DNA of 36,074 nucleotides from Bacillota bacterium (GTDB lineage: Bacteria > Bacillota > Bacilli > Paenibacillales > NBRC-103111): positions 1 through 36,074 of the forward strand of contig JAEWMH010000229.1 in assembly GCA_023393235.1 (NCBI GenBank), given 5' to 3'. The translations under genes and the position numbers were made by a program. Below, piece by piece: positions 8,308 through 14,561 of the stretch. The first letter of the stretch is position 1. Each line of letters begins with the position of its first letter. A model generated the notes under the pieces. The model saw only the letters and a program-made list of their open reading frames with translations. It did not search any database and was not told the DNA's origin.

Positions 8308-8348
8308 GGTTGATCTCCCCTTTTTACCGATTGGACCTGTTAGGGTCC

Positions 8349-9962
8349 CTAGGCCGTATGTTCTTCATCCTTGATCATAGGTGCAAACTGCTTCAGTTCT
8401 CCCTGGATCAGACCGTTGCGGATGCACCACCTGCGGAAAGGCTCCTCCGGCTCCCGCTCCTCGATAAATTGACGGATCATGCCTTCAAGGAGTGGTCCCA
8501 TCTCCGAAAAAGGCACACCGATTTTCCACCGTTCGTTAAAGGAGCCATGCACGCCATGCTCCGCCCCCAAGTAAATATCGGCGCCTTCCACCACTTGCCC
8601 GTCTACCTTGACTTTTTTGCCGATGAGTCCAATTTGTCCGGTATGGGGATTGCCGCAGGAGTTAGGGCAGCCGGAGGCGTGGATTTCCAGCACTCCAACG
8701 CTTTCCATTACCGATCTGCCGATTTTCTCGTCCAGATAGGTGACCAGCTCCAGCGTACGCTGCTTGGTTTCGATCATGGCGAAGGGGCAGAAGGTATTCC
8801 CCGTACAAGAGATGAGGCCGCGGGCAAAAGGCAGCGGATCATGCTGCAGCTGCTCCAGCACCGGCTCGGCAAGCAGCTCTGTCAGCTTCGAGTCCGGAAC
8901 ATTGGCGATGATTACATTCTGGGCCGTTGTCAGGCGGACTTCACCATTGCCGTAAGCTTCAGCCAAACGCGCCACTTCGTACACATGCTCCAGCTTCATC
9001 CGCCCGGTCACCACGTTCAGGCCTACGTAGTTCAACCCCGGGGTTTTCTGCGGGTGAACACCAATGTGGTCTCGGTGGCTGTGGTCATCTGTCAGCTCGG
9101 TCCCGGCAGCCAACGGGGTAAAGGACAGCTTCCGCAGCACTTCCTTCCGGAAGGCCAGCAGTCCCATTTCCTCAATGAGGAATTTCAGCCGGGCTTTATT
9201 CCGCTTTTCCCGGTTGCCCCGTTCATGGAACAGCTCCAGTATCCCATGGCACATCTCCGTTGCCTGCTCCGGCAGCACGAAGGCATCAAGAGACAGGGAA
9301 CGCTGGGTTCCCCATGACCCGAGACCGCCTCCCACCCACACATTGTAGCCTGAGAGATCACCTCTCTTCGCCGGAGTCAGGGCAATATCGTTGATCTCTG
9401 CATGGGTGCAGTTATCACAGCAGCCAAGAACCGTAATGTTGAATTTCCGCGGCAGGTTGGCCACCTTCCAGTTCCCTACGATCGAGTCGTTCAGCTCCTT
9501 CACGAGCAGCCGGCTATCCAATGCTTCATCCGCCTGAAGTCCCGCCACGGGACAGGTGGTCACATTGCGGATGTTATCCATGCCCGTCTGCATGGTGGAA
9601 AGCCCGGCGGCATTCAGCTTTTCCAACACGGTAAGCACATCCTCCATACGGATCCACCGCAGCTGCACCTGCTGTCGGGTGGTCAGGTCCATAATATCCC
9701 GGCCGTAATCCCGGGTCACGTCAGCCAAGGCCCGCAGCTGCTCTGCCGTAAACCGGCCATGCTCCAGAATGCCGCCGGGGACACGGACCCGGATCATAAA
9801 ATAACCCGGAGTGGATTTGCGCACGAATACGCCGTACCACTTCAGCGCCTGGACATCGGCCTCCTCCAAGGTGTCCCAGCCAACACCCGCATAACGGACG
9901 ATCTTTTCCCAGATGATTGAAAAGCTTAAGTCAGCTTTGTAGGCCTCGATTGTAGTCGCCAT
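8349..9962 (-). CDS. nirA: Ferredoxin-type nitrite (or sulfite) reductase, siroheme/[4Fe-4S]
   Basis: 537-aa assimilatory reductase that takes nitrite to ammonia (sulfite to sulfide in sister enzymes) in the cytoplasm. It has two half-repeats of the ferredoxin-like plus nitrite/sulfite reductase domain. The siroheme/[4Fe-4S] ligands are C-x5-C (CTGNTFC, residues 386-392) and C-x3-C (GCPNSC, residues 432-436). Start ATG 9962 has GGGAGAG 8 nt upstream; the frame is open for another 47 codons upstream, but those lie in the regulated leader. Nitrite rather than sulfite is inferred from nirC downstream, the ANTAR hairpins in the leader and the TnrA/GlnR boxes. The electron donor is not encoded nearby. 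Confidence 0.9.
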   Translation of the reverse strand: MATTIEAYKADLSFSIIWEKIVRYAGVGWDTLEEADVQALKWYGVFVRKSTPGYFMIRVRVPGGILEHGRFTAEQLRALADVTRDYGRDIMDLTTRQQVQLRWIRMEDVLTVLEKLNAAGLSTMQTGMDNIRNVTTCPVAGLQADEALDSRLLVKELNDSIVGNWKVANLPRKFNITVLGCCDNCTHAEINDIALTPAKRGDLSGYNVWVGGGLGSWGTQRSLSLDAFVLPEQATEMCHGILELFHERGNREKRNKARLKFLIEEMGLLAFRKEVLRKLSFTPLAAGTELTDDHSHRDHIGVHPQKTPGLNYVGLNVVTGRMKLEHVYEVARLAEAYGNGEVRLTTAQNVIIANVPDSKLTELLAEPVLEQLQHDPLPFARGLISCTGNTFCPFAMIETKQRTLELVTYLDEKIGRSVMESVGVLEIHASGCPNSCGNPHTGQIGLIGKKVKVDGQVVEGADIYLGAEHGVHGSFNERWKIGVPFSEMGPLLEGMIRQFIEEREPEEPFRRWCIRNGLIQGELKQFAPMIKDEEHTA

Positions 9963-9994
9963 CTCCACCACTCTCCCTCGGAACTTTGTTTTGT

Positions 9995-10044
9995 GAACAT
10001 AAAGAGGCCAACAGACGGACGAATGCTGTCCGCAGGTTGGCCTC
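9995..10044 (-). terminator. Leader terminator-like hairpin upstream of nirA
   Basis: On the minus strand, GAGGCCAAC (10044-10036) pairs perfectly with GTTGGCCTC (10012-10004), with an inner CGGAC/GTCCG helix. It is followed by TTTATGTT. The U tract is short, so the terminator may be leaky or conditional. It lies between the two hexaloop hairpins and the nirA start, where an antitermination-controlled terminator is expected. Confidence 0.72.
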
Positions 10045-10053
10045 ATTGCCGGT

Positions 10054-10114
10054 TTCAGCGTACGCCATTGTACGCTGAACACATATATTCGAAAGGGTAT
10101 CACGCCTTTGTGAT
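10054..10114 (-). promoter_or_regulatory. Tandem hexaloop hairpins, predicted ANTAR-protein RNA target
   Basis: Two stem-loops in the nirA leader RNA. The first (10114-10099) has stem ATCAC/GTGAT and loop AAAGGC. The second (10079-10054) has a 10-bp stem TTCAGCGTAC/GTACGCTGAA and loop AATGGC. Both loops are six bases with A at position 1 and G at position 4, the recognition rule known for ANTAR regulators such as EutV and NasR. The linker is about 19 nt. The first hairpin begins at the predicted transcription start. A divergent ANTAR gene lies next door. Confidence 0.85.
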
Positions 10115-10120
10115 GAATTG

Positions 10121-10149
10121 ATTATAGCTTTCCTTTTGACTCACGTCAA
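10121..10149 (-). promoter_or_regulatory. Sigma-A promoter of nirA-nirC
   Basis: On the minus strand, -35 TTGACG (10149-10144), a 17-bp spacer and -10 TATAAT (10126-10121). This near-consensus promoter places the start of transcription near 10114, so the leader is about 150 nt and begins with the first hexaloop hairpin. Confidence 0.85.
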
Positions 10150-10160
10150 TATAGATTACA
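10144..10160 (-). promoter_or_regulatory. TnrA/GlnR-type box overlapping the nirA -35
   Basis: TGTAATCTATATTGACG on the minus strand matches TGTNA-N7-TNACA except for the last base. It includes the -35 hexamer, so a bound regulator would touch RNA polymerase directly, which suggests repression or competition. Confidence 0.6.
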
Positions 10161-10205
10161 TGGATGCTTAGTTAATTATTATTATCGACAACCGGCGAAT
10201 TTTTA

Positions 10206-10222
10206 TGTAATATTACATTACA
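10206..10222. promoter_or_regulatory. Consensus TnrA/GlnR box between nirA and the ANTAR gene
   Basis: TGTAATATTACATTACA matches the TnrA/GlnR consensus TGTNA-N7-TNACA at every fixed base, and it overlaps a perfect 14-bp palindrome (10205-10218). It lies about 100 bp upstream of the nirA transcription start and 44 bp before the ANTAR start codon, so it could serve either divergent unit. Confidence 0.75.
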
Positions 10223-10265
10223 TATGTAGCTGTGCGAGGATCTTTTACAGGTAAGGAGGCCGCAG

Positions 10266-10907
10266 ATGCTTCAACATTTTCTGGTGATCAGACCATCCGG
10301 TGCAGCCGCAGCTGATGCTTCAGGGGAGACGAAACGGAGCAGTGATGAAGCTGACCGGTCCGGGATGCCCCCGGAAGCGGCCATTGCCGCATTGGGCTTC
10401 CGGTTCCAATCCCTGCGCGGCGACCAGAAGGCCAAGGCTTTAGCCTCCAAGTGTGAAGCCGTCATCCTCGCTGTTCCTTCCTCCTGCCTGGATGAATGGG
10501 TTGCCCGCGTCCTGTCCTGGCGGGATTGGCCGGTAATCTGGTGGTGCGGGGAAGCTGCCGTTACCGAAAGCTGCCACGGAGGCCTGGAGGTGGACGGTGT
10601 GCTGTTCCCGGGTATGACCCCGGCACAGATCCATTGGACACTGATGATCAGCTCCGCTCACCACCTGCGCCGGACTCAATGGCAGAAGGAACGGGAGCAG
10701 CTGCTCAGCCGGCTGGAGGAACGGAAGTGGATTGAGCGTGCCAAGGCGATATTATGCGAAATGAAGAAGATTTCCGAGGCGGATGCTTACGAATTCCTCC
10801 GCACCCAGGCCATGAATGAACGGAAGCGGGTCGTGGATGTGGCCAGCTCCATCGTCAATGTGTATCAGTGGATCTCGGAAAACAAGACAGGGGGTAGCCG
10901 CAAGTGA
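10266..10907 (+). CDS. ANTAR-domain RNA-binding antiterminator with degenerate receiver-like domain
   Basis: 213-aa regulator. Residues 147-201 form an ANTAR domain, a three-helix RNA-binding module: the pattern LEERKWIERAKAIL, then AYEFLRTQAM and VVDVASSIVN, is typical. The N-terminal 135 residues resemble a receiver fold (strands HFLVIRP, AVILAVP, PVIWWCG, then VDGVLFPGMTPAQI). I cannot find the acidic pocket or phospho-acceptor aspartate, so control by phosphorylation is unlikely. TAAGGAGG sits 6 nt before the ATG. The gene is divergent from nirA, whose leader has the matching hexaloop hairpins, and it overlaps the next gene by 4 bp (GTGA). The role as nirA antiterminator is inferred. Confidence 0.85.
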   Translation: MLQHFLVIRPSGAAAADASGETKRSSDEADRSGMPPEAAIAALGFRFQSLRGDQKAKALASKCEAVILAVPSSCLDEWVARVLSWRDWPVIWWCGEAAVTESCHGGLEVDGVLFPGMTPAQIHWTLMISSAHHLRRTQWQKEREQLLSRLEERKWIERAKAILCEMKKISEADAYEFLRTQAMNERKRVVDVASSIVNVYQWISENKTGGSRK

Positions 10908-11920
10908 TTTCACTCATCAAGGAAGTAGGCCGCGGCAAACGGGGCTCAAGAGATTTAACCTATGAGGAGGCCAGCCAAGCGGCTGAGCTGATATTATCCG
11001 GGGAAGCCACCCCTGTTCAGATCGGGGCTTTCCTGGCGGCAGAACGGGTCAAGATGGAATCGGCCGATGAGCTGCTGGCTTTTGTCCATGCGCTGCGCAA
11101 ACGCTCCCTGCTCCATCCTGTCCCCGGCTCGTTGGATTGCGCCGGCCCTTACGACGGACGGACCAAATCCTACATGGCCACATGGGCCGTATCCTTCGTC
11201 GTTGCCTCCTGCGGCGTTCCCGTTACCCTGCATGGGAGTGCGCCCTTGCCTCCCAAGTACGGCGTAACTCTGCAGGACGTAGCTCTGCAGCTGGGAGCAC
11301 GGCTGGATGATCGAAGCAAGCTGCTGCAGGCTGCGGAACGGTCTGGTGTCCTGTTCGTCCCGTCCGAGGAGTGGTGCCCCGCTCTCCGGGATATCCGGCC
11401 GTACCGCGAGCAGATGGGCATCCGGACCATCTTCCATTCCGTGGAGAAGCTGCTGCGGTTCTCCGATGCCCCGTACATGGCGATTGGCATCTTTCACGGG
11501 ACTGTTTTCGAGAAAATGGCGGAGCTTGTTTCCAGACTGGGCGTCCGGAGCGGCATCATCATCCAAGGTGCAGAGGGATCAGAGGATCTGCTGCCCAACA
11601 AACGGACCCGTACCTTCCTGGTCCGGGAAGGGGAAGCCCCGGAGCTGTACGTGGTTGACCCCGAAGCCTACGACCTGCAGGCCGAGCTGCCGGAAGGGGA
11701 AGTCTGGACAGCGGAGCGGCAGGCCCATGTTACCGCAGACGTCCTGGAGGGCCATACCGTATCCCCTTATTTCAACATGGTGCTTCTGAACAGCGCTGTC
11801 CGCTTGTGGGCCGCCCAAGCCGTTGGCTCCGTGGAGGAGGGCATCGAACGGGCCCTATCGGCCATCCGCCAGGGTGCAGCCTACGAGTCCTACCGGAAAT
11901 GGCAAGAAGCGGTCCGTTGA
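10904..11920 (+). CDS. TrpD2-like glycosyl transferase family 3 protein (not a standard TrpD)
   Basis: 338-aa protein with the anthranilate phosphoribosyltransferase fold: an N-terminal helical domain (LTYEEASQAAELILSGEATP, like the TrpD start) and an alpha/beta domain. The PRPP-binding GTGGD motif is replaced by AGPYDG (in DCAGPYDGRTK, about residues 78-88), and the KHGNRSVSSKSG segment becomes LHGSAPLPPKYG. This resembles the TrpD2/YbiB group rather than tryptophan enzymes, and no trp genes are near. The start GTG overlaps the ANTAR stop, so the two proteins are made together. Some TrpD2 proteins bind nucleic acid; a role as sensor or partner of the ANTAR protein is my inference. The stop codon lies in a terminator stem. 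Confidence 0.75.
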   Translation: MISLIKEVGRGKRGSRDLTYEEASQAAELILSGEATPVQIGAFLAAERVKMESADELLAFVHALRKRSLLHPVPGSLDCAGPYDGRTKSYMATWAVSFVVASCGVPVTLHGSAPLPPKYGVTLQDVALQLGARLDDRSKLLQAAERSGVLFVPSEEWCPALRDIRPYREQMGIRTIFHSVEKLLRFSDAPYMAIGIFHGTVFEKMAELVSRLGVRSGIIIQGAEGSEDLLPNKRTRTFLVREGEAPELYVVDPEAYDLQAELPEGEVWTAERQAHVTADVLEGHTVSPYFNMVLLNSAVRLWAAQAVGSVEEGIERALSAIRQGAAYESYRKWQEAVR

Positions 11921-11938
11921 GAACGGGCCGCTTTTTTA
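11907..11938 (+). terminator. Terminator of the ANTAR-TrpD2 operon
   Basis: AAGCGGTCCGTT pairs with AACGGGCCGCTT (12 bp with one G-U, loop of 3) and runs into six T residues. The TGA stop of the TrpD2-like gene is at the tip of the stem and in the loop. Confidence 0.9.
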
Positions 11939-11945
11939 CTATAAT
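11917..11945 (+). promoter_or_regulatory. Sigma-A promoter for the TetR gene, embedded in the upstream terminator
   Basis: -35 TTGAGA (11917-11922), a 17-bp spacer and -10 TATAAT (11940-11945). The -35 is read from the stop codon and loop of the previous operon's terminator, and the spacer contains the terminator's T-run. The start of transcription would be near 11952, 40 nt before the TetR ATG. Confidence 0.65.
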
Positions 11946-11990
11946 GAACATGAATCATCCGCTACCTCAAGAAAGAAAGGATCGTTTCCA

Positions 11991-12557
11991 ATGAGCAGAA
12001 AACAAGCCTATTCCCGTTCCGAGCTGCTGGATGTGACCAAACGTTTGGTACTGGAGCATGGGTACGACGGGTTTAATCTCAAGTTACTCTCCCAGCATCT
12101 TCCCGGTGCACGGAGCACCATATATCAGTATTACGCCAATAAGGATGAGATTATTTCGGCATGCATGAAACGCGCCATTCAATCCATCATGGAGAAGGCC
12201 TCCGCCCTTGACGAAAGTGATGCGGCAACCGCTCTACAGGTGCTGCTGGCCATTTATATGGAGGAGGCCAAATTTCACCAGCTTTTGGGGGATTCGTATA
12301 AAATCAAAACAAACGGCTCCGAAGAAACGCGGGCGAATGTGGAATATGTGGAGCATGCACATGAATTCCTCAAGGTCCAGCTTACCCGCCTTGTCCAAAA
12401 TGCCCAACAGGAAAAGCTCTTACGAGATGACATCCCGCTTCCGGTACATGTGGGAGTCTTTTTTAATCTGATCAGCACGCCGAATATGATGAACGTTCCC
12501 GTTTCCCAGTGGAGTAAGCTATTGTTTGACATGTGGATGGGCGGTGCAAAAAAATAG
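11991..12557 (+). CDS. TetR-family regulator of the adjacent HrtBA-like exporter
   Basis: 188-aa repressor with an N-terminal TetR helix-turn-helix (residues about 10-55: YSRSELLDVTKRLVLEHGYD, then the recognition part GARSTIYQYYANKDEI) and a divergent ligand-binding C-terminus. The ATG at 11991 follows AAAGAAAGG; the frame is open upstream, but that part overlaps the previous gene. Directly downstream are two GACAC-NN-GTGTC palindromes flanking the promoter of the ABC exporter genes. The layout resembles Lactococcus HrtR-HrtBA, where the TetR protein senses heme and binds a GACACAGTGTC-type site. Heme as ligand here is inference. Confidence 0.85.
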   Translation: MSRKQAYSRSELLDVTKRLVLEHGYDGFNLKLLSQHLPGARSTIYQYYANKDEIISACMKRAIQSIMEKASALDESDAATALQVLLAIYMEEAKFHQLLGDSYKIKTNGSEETRANVEYVEHAHEFLKVQLTRLVQNAQQEKLLRDDIPLPVHVGVFFNLISTPNMMNVPVSQWSKLLFDMWMGGAKK

Positions 12558-12585
12558 GGGCATCCAAATTTCCATATTGTTTATT

Positions 12586-12660
12586 TTGACACATGTGTCG
12601 GAATGGTGTTTAATAATAGACATGGATCGGTCATGACGCGTCCAATTAGACACCAGTGTC
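12586..12660 (+). promoter_or_regulatory. Promoter with two TetR-type operators, HrtBA-like exporter
   Basis: -35 TTGACA (12586-12591) and -10 TTTAAT (12609-12614) with 17-bp spacing. Operator 1, GACACATGTGTC (12588-12599), overlaps the -35. Operator 2, GACACCAGTGTC (12649-12660), lies downstream in the 5' untranslated region. Their centres are 61 bp apart, close to six helical turns, so a looped or doubly blocked promoter is possible. Confidence 0.82.
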
Positions 12661-12691
12661 AAATATAAATAATAAGGAGTTGAGCCTCTGT

Positions 12692-13813
12692 ATGTTTCTG
12701 GCCTTGAGAGAAATCAAGCACAGCAAGATGAAATTTTTGATGATTATCGTTATTTTTGTTCTGATGGCCTGGCTGGTATTCATTCTGTCGGGATTGGGGA
12801 ATGGCTTATCCTCACTCGCCGCTTCCTCCTTTAAGAACATGAAGGCCGATTATGTTCTCTTCGAGCAAGGCTCCAAATCTTCTATGAGCAAATCTCTTCT
12901 ATCCGGGCAATTGGTGGAGGAGCTGAAAAAAATGCCGAACGTATCCGCTGCATCCCCTATGGGAGGCTCAATGGCCACCGCCCTGAAAGGGGATAGCCGG
13001 AAGAATGAAGATAAGGTCGATATTGCCATCCTGGGTATTCTCCCCGGCAGCTTTCTGGAGCCTAATGTGGCAGAGGGAAAGCCTCTTGCCGCCGATTCCC
13101 CCACCGGGGTGATCGTAGATACATCCATGAAGGATGAAGGCTTTAAACTGGGAGACACCTTCAAGCTGGACGGAATGGAGGAAGCACTAACGATTACGGG
13201 ATTTGTGGAGGATCAAACCTACAATCACCTTCCGGCCGTATTTATTCCCATATCGGAGTGGAGGAAAATTGCCTTCGCGGCGCCGGGCTCGGATAAGGGA
13301 ATTGAAGCCCCTGTAAATGCGATTATGCTTCAAGGGCCGGATATCGATCCGGAAACCATTAACGCTAAGCTTACAAATACGGATACCGTTACCCGCTCGG
13401 AAGCCGTGCAGGGACTGCCGGGCTACAAGGAAGAGAACGGCTCGATTATGATGATGCTGGGATTCTTGTTGGTTATCTCCGCATTTGTGCTGGGCGTCTT
13501 CTTCTATGTCATGACGATGCAGAAAACCAATCAATTCGGCATTATGAAAGCTATCGGCGCCAAAAATGGGTTCTTGATCCGGTCCATCATATCTCAAGTC
13601 CTTGTTCTTTCCCTGATCAGTATCGTAATCGGAATTCTGCTGACGTATGGGACGGCGGCCATTATGCCCCAAGGGATGCCGTTCAGACTGGAGAGCACTC
13701 TGGTTATGGTGTACTCCTTTATTCTTCTTATTATCGCTTTGTTGAGCTCTCTTGTGTCTGTCCGCAAAATTACCAAAATTGATCCGCTAAAAGCGCTTGG
13801 GAGGGTGGAGTAA
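12692..13813 (+). CDS. FtsX-like ABC transporter permease, HrtB-like
   Basis: 373-aa membrane protein of the MacB/FtsX fold. One N-terminal transmembrane helix (about residues 14-34) is followed by an extracytoplasmic domain of about 200 residues and three C-terminal helices. The block FFYVMTMQKTNQFGIMKAIG and the C-terminal KIDPLKALG closely resemble staphylococcal HrtB, the heme-efflux permease. I use ATG 12692, preceded by AAGGAG at 12 nt; an in-frame GTG at 12656 lies inside operator 2 and has no ribosome binding site. The ATPase gene follows directly. Export of heme or another toxic amphipathic compound is inferred from similarity and from the TetR operator type. Confidence 0.83.
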   Translation: MFLALREIKHSKMKFLMIIVIFVLMAWLVFILSGLGNGLSSLAASSFKNMKADYVLFEQGSKSSMSKSLLSGQLVEELKKMPNVSAASPMGGSMATALKGDSRKNEDKVDIAILGILPGSFLEPNVAEGKPLAADSPTGVIVDTSMKDEGFKLGDTFKLDGMEEALTITGFVEDQTYNHLPAVFIPISEWRKIAFAAPGSDKGIEAPVNAIMLQGPDIDPETINAKLTNTDTVTRSEAVQGLPGYKEENGSIMMMLGFLLVISAFVLGVFFYVMTMQKTNQFGIMKAIGAKNGFLIRSIISQVLVLSLISIVIGILLTYGTAAIMPQGMPFRLESTLVMVYSFILLIIALLSSLVSVRKITKIDPLKALGRVE

Positions 13814-14494
13814 ATGACTACAGGCTTGCGCATCCATCATGTATCGAAGGTTTATGACGAGGGAAAGAACCGGGTAACCGTCCTGGACAAGATATCGTTA
13901 ACCGTCAAACCCGGCGAATTTATCGCTGTCGTCGGACCGTCGGGTTCGGGGAAAAGCACGTTTTTGTCCGTGGCAGGAGCACTGCTTAAGAGTTCTGAGG
14001 GGGAAATAACCTTGAATGGTCATCCATTCTCCACTTTATCCGATAGCGAGTTGTCCAGTATCCGGTTGAAGGAAATTGGATTTATCCTGCAATCGTCCAA
14101 CCTGGTCCCCTATTTGCATGTGCTTGACCAGCTGCTGATCATCAAGAAAATGTCCGGGAAGATAAAAGCGGAGGATAAGGCTTACGCCATCAAGCTTCTG
14201 GAGGATTTGGGGCTCAGGGAGAAGCTGAAAAGCTTCCCGGAGGAGCTGTCAGGCGGTGAGAAGCAGCGCACAGCCATTGCAAGGGCGTTAATGGGCAAAC
14301 CCAGCGTCATTTTGGCGGATGAGCCGACAGCCAGTCTGGATACGCCGCGGGCGCACGAAGTGGTCAACTTAATTTCGAATCAGGTGAAAACCCGTGGAAT
14401 AGCTGCCATAATGGTTACCCATGATGAGCGGATGCTGGATTATTGTGATAAGGTGTATCACATGGAAGATGGCAAGCTGCTGCTGGCTGAATAA
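13814..14494 (+). CDS. ABC transporter ATP-binding protein, HrtA/LolD-like
   Basis: 226-aa ATPase that drives the FtsX-like permease encoded just upstream, with no gap between the genes. The Walker A motif is GPSGSGKST (residues 41-49), the signature LSGGEKQR, Walker B VILADEPTA and the H-loop VTHDE. The start ATG is preceded by GGGAGGGTGGAG. Size and motifs match the HrtA/LolD/MacB subfamily. The gene pair ends at a strong bidirectional terminator. Confidence 0.92.
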   Translation: MTTGLRIHHVSKVYDEGKNRVTVLDKISLTVKPGEFIAVVGPSGSGKSTFLSVAGALLKSSEGEITLNGHPFSTLSDSELSSIRLKEIGFILQSSNLVPYLHVLDQLLIIKKMSGKIKAEDKAYAIKLLEDLGLREKLKSFPEELSGGEKQRTAIARALMGKPSVILADEPTASLDTPRAHEVVNLISNQVKTRGIAAIMVTHDERMLDYCDKVYHMEDGKLLLAE

Positions 14495-14517
14495 TCGGTA
14501 TAGGCTTCGTTTCATTG

Positions 14518-14561
14518 AAAAACCGGCCCATTCGTCAATGAATGGGCCGGTTTTCTTTTTT
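14518..14561. terminator. Bidirectional terminator between the ABC exporter and MFS genes
   Basis: A perfect 15-bp stem, AAAACCGGCCCATTC (14519-14533) with GAATGGGCCGGTTTT (14540-14554), and a 6-nt loop. T-rich tails lie on both sides, so it serves both convergent transcripts. Confidence 0.93.

Noticed and set aside
8308..8348. Small hairpin GGACC-CTAACA-GGTCC between nirA and nirC as a further ANTAR site
   Set aside because: The six-base loop lacks A at position 1 and G at position 4, and there is no second hairpin or terminator beside it.
8178..9317. 379-codon open frame on the plus strand opposite nirA and nirC
   Set aside because: It is antisense to two clearly conserved genes, crosses their junction, has no ribosome binding site and no recognisable domain. 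GC-rich coding DNA often gives such shadow frames.
9963..10103. Longer nirA product using the open frame up to 10103
   Set aside because: The extra 47 codons run through the terminator hairpin and one hexaloop hairpin, are unlike any reductase N-terminus and lack a ribosome binding site.
10904..11920. Calling this gene trpD (tryptophan biosynthesis)
   Set aside because: The GTGGD motif is replaced, no trp genes are nearby, and it is coupled to an ANTAR regulator.
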